64,000 bases of DNA from Blautia_A ammoniilytica (GTDB taxonomy: Bacteria > Bacillota > Clostridia > Lachnospirales > Lachnospiraceae). Both the position numbers and the translations under genes were made by a program. Shown one piece after another: positions 50,620-59,719 of the stretch (its first letter is position 1; every line of letters starts with the position of its first letter). The stretch lies in assembly GCF_025566965.1 (NCBI RefSeq), contig NZ_JAOQJL010000015.1:1-64000 (forward strand). The letters run 5' to 3'. Below the pieces are notes generated by a model. That model was not told the origin of the DNA and made no database searches. It saw only the letters and a program-made list of their open reading frames with translations.

Positions 50620-51934
50620 CTAATTCCTCCATTTCCGCCATCAAATCGGCGTGCAAGATATTTACCTCTTTCTCGGCTGCCTTTGTATTGCATTTATAGG
50701 TCGCAGATATTCCTGCCTTATCCCTAGCCTCCACAATCGTAGTGCCTCTGTAAGTTCGCAAGGATTTGTAGGCCGCAATCTCAGCAGTAGTAAGAGGTGT
50801 TTCGATTGGAGCAGCGAGGACGTAGTAGATAACGGATTTCACATCCGTCAGTAACTGCTTAAAAACTTCAAGCGATGAATACTCAGAGCTTGGTGGAAAA
50901 CTGGCAGTAATTTCCTTTTCATATACGTATATTTTCGGCAGATTCTGAATATTGTCATTCCAGATAACGTTCTTAAAAGGTAGAATGCTGCAAATAGACG
51001 GAAGCGCTTTTCCAGCAATCTCTTCATTATTAATTATATGCGTTTGAAAATTATTATTTCCATTGGCTAACTTTTGATACGTCCACTGATCATCAGGGCT
51101 TAACTCTTTCACTTTTACCCTCTGCACCTTCACTCCTCTTGCCAAATCCACCTCATCGCAAACCCACCGCTGGCCGCTCTGGTCGGTGTAGTTACCACCA
51201 GAAGCGACCGGGATGCCAGATAAGCCATTTGGTGTTGGCATGGTGAGGAGCTGTTCACGGTAGGGCTCATACGGCAATGCCTTTGCCTCAACATAAACAG
51301 CCGGGTAAACGATGTCATTGTAGGTTTTGTCTAATATGAATTTTTCGTTCCTTACGCCTGTTATATACATATCGACAGGTGGGACAAAATTGTCGCCTTG
51401 TGCTGTTAAATGTTTACTAATAGGCGTTACAGCGAATAATAAACAATCCTTAATGCTATATTGTACACCCTTTAATAGAATACAAAATACGTTAGACAAG
51501 TCAGGCGCTGGACGCTGTTCATAACCGCCAGCTATCCACACATTGCCAGTAGTTCCTGTCGCAGTTCCGGTTCTAGTAAAAGAGTAGTCGGCGCTACGAG
51601 TGTATGTTATGCCTTCACCATTAACTGATTCTCTACTATTCCTCATATCAAGGATATTTCGACCCGTCACCTTCACCGCCACGCTCCCACCGTCACCAGC
51701 GTTCACAATCGGAACAGGTGCATCCGGAGTTGGTGTGCCATCCTGCGTACTCCTGCCGTAGATATGCAAATCCCGGAACGGTTTTCCCGTGGCATTATCC
51801 AGCACGGCAGGGTTTCCCGTGACGGTGACATCTTCCGTTTTCTCTGCTGCCCCCATGCGATACAGCCTGTCTGAATCTGTGCCGATAAACCCCATGGCGC
51901 CGGATATAATGTCCTGCCCTACCACTTTAAGCAT
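50597..51934 (-). CDS. fibre-like phage structural protein
   Basis: A 445-aa protein. Segments FRDLHIYGRSTQDGTPTPDA and GLSGIPVASGGNYTDQSGQR are typical of fibre/decoration proteins that carry carbohydrate-binding-like domains. The C terminus is helical and acidic (AEKEVNILHADLMAEMEELD). It lies between the MuF gene and the scaffold gene, not in the tail module. Receptor binding or head decoration are both possible. Confidence 0.65.
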   Translation of the reverse strand: MLKVVGQDIISGAMGFIGTDSDRLYRMGAAEKTEDVTVTGNPAVLDNATGKPFRDLHIYGRSTQDGTPTPDAPVPIVNAGDGGSVAVKVTGRNILDMRNSRESVNGEGITYTRSADYSFTRTGTATGTTGNVWIAGGYEQRPAPDLSNVFCILLKGVQYSIKDCLLFAVTPISKHLTAQGDNFVPPVDMYITGVRNEKFILDKTYNDIVYPAVYVEAKALPYEPYREQLLTMPTPNGLSGIPVASGGNYTDQSGQRWVCDEVDLARGVKVQRVKVKELSPDDQWTYQKLANGNNNFQTHIINNEEIAGKALPSICSILPFKNVIWNDNIQNLPKIYVYEKEITASFPPSSEYSSLEVFKQLLTDVKSVIYYVLAAPIETPLTTAEIAAYKSLRTYRGTTIVEARDKAGISATYKCNTKAAEKEVNILHADLMAEMEELDENSEIV

Positions 51935-52191
51935 TGTACTTCCACTCCTTTATCGGATGCTGCTGTTGGGATAACATACAGCGTATCACACCCCTGTGTG
52001 GTCATGCAGGCTACAACCTGTGCGGTTTCTGCTGGGATCAGGATCATCTTTTCTTTTGTCGTTTCAACTCCAACATAAATATCACCGTCAGTGAAGTTTT
52101 TCACAAGAAATTCAAGCCCTGGGTTATCAAACTGAAAATCTAACTCTGTGTTGGCTTCTGTCGGTTTTCTTTGTACTTTTAATACTGACAT
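51919..52191 (-). CDS. small phage protein of unknown function
   Basis: A 90-aa beta-rich protein (LEFLVKNFTDGDIYVGVETT; CDTLYVIPTAASDKGVEVQC). Such proteins often accompany fibre genes as decoration or joint proteins. AAAGGAG precedes the ATG; the end overlaps the fibre-like gene by 16 nt. Confidence 0.65.
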   Translation of the reverse strand: MSVLKVQRKPTEANTELDFQFDNPGLEFLVKNFTDGDIYVGVETTKEKMILIPAETAQVVACMTTQGCDTLYVIPTAASDKGVEVQCLKW

Positions 52192-52209
52192 ATCTGTCTC
52201 CTTTCCTAC

Positions 52210-52596
52210 TCAGTCGCTATGTGTTACCTTAAAGCCCCACTCCGGTAAGAAATTAATCTCATAATGGTACTTGTCCACAGCAGATCCGGAAATATCCTCC
52301 ACCACATACATGGTATAATCATTCAAATACACATAATCTTTCTGGTACTTTCCTTCTGCCGTCTCAATAATGACTTCCAGTTCGTTAGAAGAGTTATTCT
52401 TCAGTGCAAAAGTGCCGGTCAACTCCAACAGGATCGTCTCTGTCCTGGCATTCAGGACTGTAAGCTTCCTGGTAACATTAAAGTTATCTGCCTCTTTGGA
52501 AATGTTACTGCTCACCTGATCTGCTTCTGTACATCCAGTAGCTGCAAAGCATACCAGGACTACCAGTGCCATTAATACCGCAATTTTCTTTTTCAT
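52210..52596 (-). CDS. phage-encoded lipoprotein
   Basis: A 128-aa protein with a signal peptide and lipobox (MKKKIAVLMALVVLVCFAAT then GC, lipidated Cys near residue 22). The mature part is a beta-sandwich-like domain with TGTFALKNNSSNELEVIIE and YVYLNDYTMYVVEDISGSAV. Surface lipoproteins of temperate phages commonly act in superinfection exclusion; this role is inferred. It is expressed with the neighbouring cargo genes, though a lysogen promoter is not evident. Confidence 0.8.
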   Translation of the reverse strand: MKKKIAVLMALVVLVCFAATGCTEADQVSSNISKEADNFNVTRKLTVLNARTETILLELTGTFALKNNSSNELEVIIETAEGKYQKDYVYLNDYTMYVVEDISGSAVDKYHYEINFLPEWGFKVTHSD

Positions 52597-52600
52597 GTTC

Positions 52601-52885
52601 TCACTCCTCCGTATAACAGGTATTTGTCAGTTTCTTATACACATCTTCGTACAGTTCCTGCTTATCGCCGTTGTACGTATATTCTGCATAGATACCATCA
52701 CCACTAACTGTAGTAGATACCAGGCATTTATAGTTCTGCAAGGTCTTACAAGACCACACTACAAACACATTGGATAAATCAATTGGCGGTGTCACTGGTG
52801 TATCTGCAAGACCGTTCTTGTTGTGCCATTCCACCAGTTTCTTTTTGCATACACTCTGAAAGTGTGCCATTCCTGTAATAATCAT
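52601..52885 (-). CDS. small phage protein (DUF6275-like)
   Basis: A 94-aa protein with HFQSVCKKKLVEWHNK and FVVWSCKTLQNYKCLVSTTV. I recall this pattern as DUF6275, a phage family of unknown function. The ATG at 52885 has GGAGG upstream; the frame is open further without a ribosome site. It follows the Tad2-like gene by 4 nt. Confidence 0.7.
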   Translation of the reverse strand: MIITGMAHFQSVCKKKLVEWHNKNGLADTPVTPPIDLSNVFVVWSCKTLQNYKCLVSTTVSGDGIYAEYTYNGDKQELYEDVYKKLTNTCYTEE

Positions 52886-52889
52886 GTTC

Positions 52890-53387
52890 TTAATCCTCCG
52901 CAAATATCCAATCTTCTGCAAGCATATCAGCCTGTGAAGCAAGCCATCCCATCTGTACACCTGATGTTCCGACAAAAGCCACTGCCATGTTTCCAATCGC
53001 ATCATGCTCACAATTTACAATTTCTTCATCAGTAGTCTTATACGAAATCCCAGTAGCAAGCTGAATGTACTGTTTCTTTCCATTCCACCCTTTTCTTGCT
53101 ACTTTCACACCTCTTTTCAGATACTTGATTGCTTCTCCAAATGAAAATGTTGCTTCTCCACCAAGAATCGGGCAGTTCTGTCCATTCGCAACAATCCATT
53201 CATCAGAAAGAATATTCTGAAGTGTGTATACAACGCTCTGTGTTTCTCGAATATCCATTTCCTGTCCGTCTTTTGTGTGTATGATGATTGTTTCTTTCTC
53301 TGGATCCCAGTACCAATATCCTCCCCAGGATGGTAATTTTACTTTACCGCCCTGCTTCATTATTTTGAATGCTTCTGAAAATTTCAT
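52890..53387 (-). CDS. tandem Tad2-like (DUF2829) protein, candidate anti-Thoeris sponge
   Basis: A 165-aa protein made of two copies of one fold. Copy 1 (residues 1-70) opens FSEAFKIMKQGGKVKLPSW and closes LSDEWIVANG. Copy 2 (78-165) opens FSFGEAIKYLKRGVKVARKGW and closes LAEDWIFAED. Both match DUF2829, the family of Tad2, which binds the gcADPR signal of Thoeris and so blocks this defence; some members also bind CBASS nucleotides. Known Tad2 proteins are single-domain oligomers, so a fused pair is unusual. GAGAGGAT precedes the ATG. Ligand and activity are inferred. Confidence 0.75.
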   Translation of the reverse strand: MKFSEAFKIMKQGGKVKLPSWGGYWYWDPEKETIIIHTKDGQEMDIRETQSVVYTLQNILSDEWIVANGQNCPILGGEATFSFGEAIKYLKRGVKVARKGWNGKKQYIQLATGISYKTTDEEIVNCEHDAIGNMAVAFVGTSGVQMGWLASQADMLAEDWIFAED

Positions 53388-53423
53388 GTTTCGTATCCTC
53401 TCTTTCTTAAAAATGGGTATAAA

Positions 53424-53455
53424 AATACCACCGGCCTTTTCTGACTGGTGGTATT
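53424..53455 (-). terminator. terminator inside the cargo region
   Basis: On the minus strand AATACCACC/GGTGGTATT (arms 53447-53455 and 53424-53432) followed by TTTTTAT. It lies at the stop codon of the 41-aa ORF, separating MuF plus its small followers from the Tad2-like gene. Confidence 0.8.
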
Positions 53456-53579
53456 AAATACGTCCTTCCTTTTTCAGTTTTTTAACTTCCTCTTCTGTCA
53501 GCTTTCTCGGTTTACCTGGCATTGCTACCCTATCCTGAAAGTCTTTATAGGCTTTCCTTTCTTTTGCTTTCATCTTCAT
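53454..53579 (-). CDS. short basic peptide
   Basis: A 41-residue Lys-rich peptide (MKMKAKERKAYKDFQDRVAM; ends KKLKKEGRI). AGGTGATTGT precedes the ATG. Its stop codon overlaps the terminator stem. Function unknown; it could be a DNA/RNA-binding or toxin-associated peptide. Confidence 0.5.
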   Translation of the reverse strand: MKMKAKERKAYKDFQDRVAMPGKPRKLTEEEVKKLKKEGRI

Positions 53580-53608
53580 ACAATCACCTGCAATTCAACA
53601 TCTTCTTT

Positions 53609-53806
53609 TTACTGTACAAACTCAACCGTTTTCCCAAGGAAAGTCCCCTTTGCCTTAATCGCTATGCAGTTCGGTAAATCATACATTGGTATTATATCGT
53701 ATTCCTTTCCTGCAATCCTATATTTCCTATAGGGGGCTTGAGATAAAGAATCCAATTTCAATACAGAATATTCTTTTACGTGAAATTCATCAATAACTGT
53801 ACTCAT
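53609..53806 (-). CDS. small protein after the MuF toxin, candidate immunity protein
   Basis: A 65-aa protein, beta-rich (YRKYRIAGKEYDIIPMYDLP, then NCIAIKAKGTFLGKTVEFVQ). GGAGGAATAAGAAT upstream of the ATG overlaps the MuF stop. A small gene immediately downstream of a polymorphic toxin is the standard immunity position. I do not recognise a named family with confidence, and it could instead be a structural phage protein. Confidence 0.6.
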   Translation of the reverse strand: MSTVIDEFHVKEYSVLKLDSLSQAPYRKYRIAGKEYDIIPMYDLPNCIAIKAKGTFLGKTVEFVQ

Positions 53807-53810
53807 ATTC

Positions 53811-56426
53811 TTATTCCTCCATTATCTCTTTTAACTGTTTCTGATATGACATAAGTTGCTTTTTTGTCAATTCAATTTCATTCCTTGGAATCTTATATTT
53901 TTCGGCATTGTCCAGCAGGTACTGCTTAGCATCTATTTCATTTAATACACTACGAAGAGGCTCTGGTTTATCATTATTCATTTTGTTTAGATTCTGTTCA
54001 AAATGATGTGTTTCCTCTAACACCTCACTGATACATACATCTTTACGAAAAACAAGTACATCACCTATATTAGATGCCGCTGCACCCACTTTAGCAAGAT
54101 GTTCTTCGGCTTCCTCTGTTCCTCTGATGATGACTGCACCTTTCTTTCTTGCCGGTATCGTCAAATCATCAAATGTTTTATCATTGATGAACTTAAAACC
54201 TTCCCTTGTATCAGAAAGTTTTCTTTCCATTTCAATTATATCATCACTCACAGTATTTGCAACACTTTTCACACCTGCCTTTCTTTCTGCTTCGTCAATA
54301 ATTTTCGCTATACGGTCTGGTATTTTTTCTCCTTTTTCCTTAGCAAGAAAACCTTCTGCAAATGTTTCATACGGACTCTCTGTAGCATATTTGCTTATCT
54401 TTGCTGCTTCTATCTTTGCATTTGCAGAATACCGTGAATTGATATCATATTTCCAATCACCATTAATAAGTTTGCCCCCTAAATCCTTTGCACCAAATAC
54501 ACCTGATTTCTGGACATAGTCCATATTAGCATGTCTGTGTATGAAATGACCATATTCATGTGTCAATGTATCCATGAGGTTCTCTCTGACTGCCATACGC
54601 TGTGTATTCAACTCGATTTCTGCCGTAACCTTATTAAGAATGGCCTTTTCTCTTTCATATCCCTTTATGTTTTTATCTGATAATATCTTTTCTGCATTCT
54701 TTAGTCTCTCCTTCTGGATCTTAACAATTCCGCTCTTCTCTCTGTACTCTATAAGAGAATCTTCGGATTTCTTAACCACATCAGCATATTTATTAATATC
54801 ATTGAATCTATTAGATATATATATCTTATCGTCCAGCCAATTATATGCAACTGTGGCATCAGGCACTTTTGACGGATTATATACAACGCCTTTTGGCATA
54901 ATGCCATATTTGTCCTTAAGCTTAGTTAATGCATCTTCCAATGCATCAACTGTATCAGGTGTCATTTTCTTGGATAACTTTATTTCCTCAACTATGCCAG
55001 CTTTAAGTATTCTCTTTTCAGCTTCATTCTTATAAGCCTCCTGCTTATCAAGCATATTGTTATTAAGAACTTCTACCTGCTCCTGCAGCTTCTTTCTTTC
55101 AGTAGCAGATTGCCTTAATATTCTCATATCTTCATTAGTGCCAGTTCCGTCAATATACACTTTCTTTTCAAGAATCTTTTCTTTCTCAAGGCTATCTCTG
55201 ATCTGTGCACTAATATCTTGGATCTGGGAATTAAGACCGTTGATTTCTGACTTTGTACCTTCTTTATCAAACACAGAATGCTGTTTTTTCCACTCTGCCC
55301 TTCTCTGGCTAATTTTATCCTGGTACTCTAAATCATTTCTAAGGCTTTGAGCTGAATTTTTCCAAAGCTCCCTCCTGGCAGCGTATGTTTTTTTATTCTC
55401 CGGATCCAATGAATACTCTGCCAGTCTCCCGAACCGCTTTTCCTGTCGGGCTGCATACTGCTGCTTTGCTTCCTGCCGTGCCTGATCAGCCAGATCATTC
55501 AGTTCATCCCTGGTGTACTTATTGTCCGGCGGTTCACTGATACCTTCAAAGTAGGTGCTGTGATGATCCTGGCATCTTGGATGGTACAGCCCGGCAGCTA
55601 TGGCACTGGACATCAGAGGATACCGGATCCCCGTTACAGGAGATTTTCCAGATTTGGGACCTCCGCTCCACACATCATCAATCAGGACTTTCCCAACAAA
55701 GGGCAGGCACTTGGGACAGGGACTTCCCCTTTTGTTCATAATCACTGTACAGATTCCCCATTCCTGGCGTTTCTGTCCTTCTCCTTGTAGGTAGGCCCTT
55801 TTACTGGCTGTACGGATTGCCATATCTGCATAATCAGCAATCGTATGGCGGGCACCATTGGCATACTGGATGCAGTTAAGGCCTGCGGAAAGAAAGTCTT
55901 TCGTAGCCATATCTACGGCTTTCTCGTAAGTACCAGCACCACTATTTGCATACATCTGAGCGTTGAAGATGATCTTCCGGTACTGGTCATTTGCCATACG
56001 GAGAACCGCAGCTTCTGCAGACTGCATATCGTTCTGGGTTGCGTCGATCAGCGCATTCAGCTTGCGGTCATTGACTTTAAAGAACTCTGCCGTACCACCC
56101 CTGACTGCCTGTTTTGCAGGGAAGCCTTTCCGGATCGCATCCAGGATCTTTGTTTCCTGTGCCATGCCGCCTTCTGTTTTAGCAGCCTGGATCAGTCCAG
56201 CGATCTTTGAATTGATCGCCTGAAACTGTTTTCCAAACTTTTGGTTGTCATGCCGGTACTTTTCCAGTGAATGGATCATCTCTGCCTGCCACATTGACCA
56301 CTGCTGAGCTTCTCCCATTTCCTCCACTTTGTGCCGCTGCATGTTCCGGATCATGGAAGATATAAGCTCATTTTCTATAGCTTCAAAAGCAGCTCCAATG
56401 TCGTAGACGGTGTTAAGCTTAGGCAT
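53811..56426 (-). CDS. MuF head protein with two C-terminal zinc-peptidase-like modules (polymorphic toxin)
   Basis: An 871-aa protein. Residues 1-330 are a MuF/minor head protein that links portal and capsid (GARHTIADYADMAIRTASKR; CPKCLPFVGKVLIDD; GLYHPRCQDHHSTY). A coiled-coil linker spans about 340-600. A zincin core HEYGHFIHRH is at 623-632 with a later YETFAEGF (about 685) as third ligand. A second zincin-like motif ETHHFEQ is at about 805-811, resembling Tox-MPTase domains. MuF fusions with toxin domains are known in temperate Firmicutes phages and are thought to be injected or released at infection. A typical MuF without toxins is about 300-400 aa. Confidence 0.85.
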   Translation of the reverse strand: MPKLNTVYDIGAAFEAIENELISSMIRNMQRHKVEEMGEAQQWSMWQAEMIHSLEKYRHDNQKFGKQFQAINSKIAGLIQAAKTEGGMAQETKILDAIRKGFPAKQAVRGGTAEFFKVNDRKLNALIDATQNDMQSAEAAVLRMANDQYRKIIFNAQMYANSGAGTYEKAVDMATKDFLSAGLNCIQYANGARHTIADYADMAIRTASKRAYLQGEGQKRQEWGICTVIMNKRGSPCPKCLPFVGKVLIDDVWSGGPKSGKSPVTGIRYPLMSSAIAAGLYHPRCQDHHSTYFEGISEPPDNKYTRDELNDLADQARQEAKQQYAARQEKRFGRLAEYSLDPENKKTYAARRELWKNSAQSLRNDLEYQDKISQRRAEWKKQHSVFDKEGTKSEINGLNSQIQDISAQIRDSLEKEKILEKKVYIDGTGTNEDMRILRQSATERKKLQEQVEVLNNNMLDKQEAYKNEAEKRILKAGIVEEIKLSKKMTPDTVDALEDALTKLKDKYGIMPKGVVYNPSKVPDATVAYNWLDDKIYISNRFNDINKYADVVKKSEDSLIEYREKSGIVKIQKERLKNAEKILSDKNIKGYEREKAILNKVTAEIELNTQRMAVRENLMDTLTHEYGHFIHRHANMDYVQKSGVFGAKDLGGKLINGDWKYDINSRYSANAKIEAAKISKYATESPYETFAEGFLAKEKGEKIPDRIAKIIDEAERKAGVKSVANTVSDDIIEMERKLSDTREGFKFINDKTFDDLTIPARKKGAVIIRGTEEAEEHLAKVGAAASNIGDVLVFRKDVCISEVLEETHHFEQNLNKMNNDKPEPLRSVLNEIDAKQYLLDNAEKYKIPRNEIELTKKQLMSYQKQLKEIMEE

Positions 56427-56616
56427 CTGTGATTACCTGCTTTCGAATGTTTGTAGCAATTCTTGCACATCTCGCCCTTTGCGTACAACGAATATTTGTA
56501 CAATATTTGACCTGTTCTGTAAGGCTTGAGCAATCTATCTTCTCCACTTCTGGTTCGAAGTCTGGACAATAACTACAGAATTCCTGGAGCAACAGTGTAA
56601 ATCCTGGAACATTCAT
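56419..56616 (-). CDS. small Cys-rich phage protein
   Basis: A 65-aa protein with seven Cys, including CSYCPDF near residue 14 and CTNIRCTQRARC near 47, suggesting zinc binding. GGGAGGTGAT precedes the ATG. It lies between portal and MuF and overlaps MuF by 8 nt. Function unknown. Confidence 0.7.
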   Translation of the reverse strand: MNVPGFTLLLQEFCSYCPDFEPEVEKIDCSSLTEQVKYCTNIRCTQRARCARIATNIRKQVITDA

Positions 56617-56621
56617 CTGGA

Positions 56622-56843
56622 TCACCTCCCATTTGACCACACCTTAAAGCCCTGTAACTTAAACTGCCGTGTCAGTTCCTTGAGTTTTGTTTTGCTTTCA
56701 CAGACGTCCCTTCGGAGTTCTGCATAATCAGATTTCTCTACTGCGTAAACTCCAAACGGTACCTGCTCTTTTGCTACCTCAAGAAGCCCCTGGTATTCCT
56801 TCCGGCTCATCTGGTACATTCTTGATCCCACTTTTACTTTCAT
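56622..56843 (-). CDS. small phage protein overlapping the portal gene
   Basis: A 73-aa charged helical protein (SRKEYQGLLEVAKEQVPFGV). The ATG at 56843 follows GGAGGTGG by 8 nt. It overlaps the last 65 nt of the portal gene. Family not recognised. Confidence 0.65.
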   Translation of the reverse strand: MKVKVGSRMYQMSRKEYQGLLEVAKEQVPFGVYAVEKSDYAELRRDVCESKTKLKELTRQFKLQGFKVWSNGR

Positions 56844-58344
56844 CACCATCTCCACCTCCCAGATCTGTCTGGAAATCACCAGCTGTTAGGTTCACCCCTG
56901 GCTCAGCCATATCCTGTATGCCCTGCTCTGCTTTCAGTCTGGCGATTTCTTCATTCTTGCAGTGCTCATCCAGGGTATCCCCATACAGTTCTTCCACACA
57001 CCGCTCAATGCTCATGATTCCGCCCTGCTTTGCCTTGGCCACTGTTTCAACCTGGCTTTCAAATGATGGGTTTGCATACTCTCCAAATGGAACATTGACC
57101 TTTACTTCTTCAATGCCCTTATTGTGTAAAATGTTGTCAGCGTTGATACACATTGAGACAACTCCCGGAAGGGTTTCCTGAAGTGCCTTTACGATTGCAC
57201 TTCTGGTGTACAATGTTGTTTTTTCCTTTTCACGCTGTGCCTCAGCATTGTCCAGTTTCTTTACGTCAATCCCTAATGTGGAAGGACTAATCACCCCCTG
57301 CAGGCACAGATCCAGAGCTGTTATATACGATGCCATATAGCTGTCATGCGGAATTGCTGGCTGATCAGTAATGACCTGATTCTTCTGGCCTTCTCGCATA
57401 TCCCCGTCTGCTGCAAAGTAACGATTGTCAAACGGGTTTGGTTTTATTAGCATACCTGTTTCTGGATCATGTGGTACCAGGCATTCCGGGATATAAGTCT
57501 TTGCTCTGCCAGCTCTCAACGCATCCATCCACTGTGACCATGTTTCGTCCAGTGAATCATAGCTGTCGAGCTTGCCATCAAAGATGCTTCCGCCTCTACC
57601 CTCATAACGGGATGATTCGTAGATCATGAACGGTTCAGCCAGCATAATCGAATTATCAAACGAGATATCTATCAGATTCTCAGTTACTTTGATAGACTTA
57701 ATGTCAACCAGCTTATTATCCAGATACAGTTCGTTAATGATGTATCCATAGCCATAACGCTCATTCAGGACGTACACTTTTCCCTTTTCCTTATATGGTG
57801 TTTTAAACACAATCTCCCGGATCCGGTCTCTCTGGTAAACGAATTCAACTCTTTCGCCCGGATACCATTCAAGAATCGGATAATCACTGATCGTAGTATC
57901 TATAGCAACTTTAAAAGCGCCATCTCCGATAAACAGTGTTTCTTTGAGGGCGCTTTCAATCTTTTTGTAAAACTTATTGTCTTTCTCAATCTCTTTCCAT
58001 AGCTGCTCCTGTGCCGGCTGTTCGAATTCAAATTCGTTCATGGCCGGGAGGACTACAAAAGAGAGCACCTTAACTGTCAGTCCCGGAAGACCGGTATGGA
58101 TCTTTCTCATGTCCATTCCAGCTGTTGATTTGCTTGCCCAGAATTTATTCCTGTCTGCAAATTCCGCATTCTGCTGATAGATCTGTTCGAGCTCATTGCC
58201 ATCTCCCCTGTACCAGATACGATTTAGAATCGCATGTCCTTCAAAATCCATCATTTCATTGATCTGAAAGTTAAAAGGATTTGCCGGAAGAACGTTCAGC
58301 CAGCTCCTAACAGTCTTTTTTATGTTTTCATTTAATTTATCCAT
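56779..58344 (-). CDS. phage portal protein
   Basis: A 521-aa SPP1/Gp6-like portal: NPFNFQINEMMDFEGHAILN at the N terminus, WYPGERVEFVYQRDRI near 175, and a C-terminal acidic, Gly-rich tail. Twelve copies should form the DNA entry ring. The ATG at 58344 is chosen for AGGTG upstream; it overlaps the terminase end by 8 nt. Confidence 0.9.
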   Translation of the reverse strand: MDKLNENIKKTVRSWLNVLPANPFNFQINEMMDFEGHAILNRIWYRGDGNELEQIYQQNAEFADRNKFWASKSTAGMDMRKIHTGLPGLTVKVLSFVVLPAMNEFEFEQPAQEQLWKEIEKDNKFYKKIESALKETLFIGDGAFKVAIDTTISDYPILEWYPGERVEFVYQRDRIREIVFKTPYKEKGKVYVLNERYGYGYIINELYLDNKLVDIKSIKVTENLIDISFDNSIMLAEPFMIYESSRYEGRGGSIFDGKLDSYDSLDETWSQWMDALRAGRAKTYIPECLVPHDPETGMLIKPNPFDNRYFAADGDMREGQKNQVITDQPAIPHDSYMASYITALDLCLQGVISPSTLGIDVKKLDNAEAQREKEKTTLYTRSAIVKALQETLPGVVSMCINADNILHNKGIEEVKVNVPFGEYANPSFESQVETVAKAKQGGIMSIERCVEELYGDTLDEHCKNEEIARLKAEQGIQDMAEPGVNLTAGDFQTDLGGGDGDESKSGIKNVPDEPEGIPGAS

Positions 58345-59719
58345 CCATTTCACCTTTTCGCTCCTCCGCCTCAAATCCAATCATGTTGCGGTACGGAATC
58401 CATCCGTACTGCTGAGAGTTGATTGTATGATCGTTCTTGTCTTCCGGTTCATCTTTATCCTCAGCCCAGGAGTACTTCTCCATTTCCGCTATGTGATTGG
58501 TGCATGTGTCTAATACCAGATAGCAGCCCTGTTGAATCCATCCAAGCTGCAGCTTGATTCTATCTAGTATTGTTACTTTCTTATATGATTCTACAAAATT
58601 ATAAATACAGCCGTGAAGTCTCTTATACTTTCGCAGTTCTGTGATTGTCGCCGCATCTGCACAATCAATAAATGTTTCTTTGGCAAAGCCCCAGTCATTA
58701 CGGCACCTTTCCAAAAATTCTATAAACTTTACAGCTGTATCTGATGGTGCAAGTGGCTGATCCAGGTCTTTGTTGCTGTATACTTTTTCAGCAAGTGTGA
58801 TCAGTTTCCTATCTTCCGTGATTCCCTGAAACATCATTGCAATTGTGTCCGGGGATTTCGAAGAATACGATGTATCAAGCCCGCAGGTAAACTTTTTGAA
58901 CTTTAGCTTTCCTGCTGCCATCTGGGTCCTCACCCACTTCTCTGATACAACGTGCTTCTTTCTGCTGAAATTTGGGAACACCAGTCCAGTTGCTTTTCCT
59001 CTCAGACCCTCAATCTTGTTCTTATAGATCTTGGTGCCTTTTGGGGTGTTCTGGATGATCTGCCGTTTCTTCGCTTCCGGAAGTCCGGCATTATCGTCAA
59101 AAGAAAAGAACCAGTGGACCCAACCGGGCTTTGGTTCTTCTTTCAATTCGTCTTTAATTTCCTGTGGAGTGCTGTCTGCCCATTCTGGGAGTGGTCTGCT
59201 GCAGTTGATGTATTCTTTGTATACATCCAGGCTTGGATCATCTGGATTGAGCGTAGCCATCAGATAATCACAGCGCATGGATGCCTCACGGACAAAATCA
59301 ATATCCGCTGTATTGATCTCATCAATGTACAGACAACCGTACTGGCCACCAAGAGCATCCTTCCACTTGCGCTTGTTGCCATAGCCAACCACAAAGATGA
59401 TCTTATCACCGCCAGACGTATGGAACAGGATGTGCGGCATCTTGTACTCACCGGATCCGTTGCCCTTGTACTCCACCAATACGCCAAAATCATCCAGGAT
59501 ACCAAGGTCCTTCTGGATGATGTTCTTCTCAGCTGCTCCTGTGTCATCAGCTGCCAGAATATGCAGCTTCTTAGGTGATTCCGCTACTTTCAACATAAAC
59601 TTAAACAGGCCGACAGTTGTTTTTCCGGCCGCTGTAGTCCCTTCAAGAAATTCAACCGGGGCATTGCATCTAAGGAATGCTTTATATTTCTCTGAAAGTA
59701 CCAGACGTTCTGTGCTCAC
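58337..59719 (-). CDS. terminase large subunit
   Basis: A 460-aa packaging motor. The ATPase P loop is GTTAAGKTT near residue 28 and the Walker B is CLYIDEIN near 132. The nuclease domain follows with DTSYSSKSPDT near 265 and FIDCADAATI near 345. The start is GTG at 59719, overlapping the small subunit stop (TAGTG). PBSX/Terminase_3 type, probably headful packaging. Confidence 0.93.
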   Translation of the reverse strand: MSTERLVLSEKYKAFLRCNAPVEFLEGTTAAGKTTVGLFKFMLKVAESPKKLHILAADDTGAAEKNIIQKDLGILDDFGVLVEYKGNGSGEYKMPHILFHTSGGDKIIFVVGYGNKRKWKDALGGQYGCLYIDEINTADIDFVREASMRCDYLMATLNPDDPSLDVYKEYINCSRPLPEWADSTPQEIKDELKEEPKPGWVHWFFSFDDNAGLPEAKKRQIIQNTPKGTKIYKNKIEGLRGKATGLVFPNFSRKKHVVSEKWVRTQMAAGKLKFKKFTCGLDTSYSSKSPDTIAMMFQGITEDRKLITLAEKVYSNKDLDQPLAPSDTAVKFIEFLERCRNDWGFAKETFIDCADAATITELRKYKRLHGCIYNFVESYKKVTILDRIKLQLGWIQQGCYLVLDTCTNHIAEMEKYSWAEDKDEPEDKNDHTINSQQYGWIPYRNMIGFEAEERKGEMDG

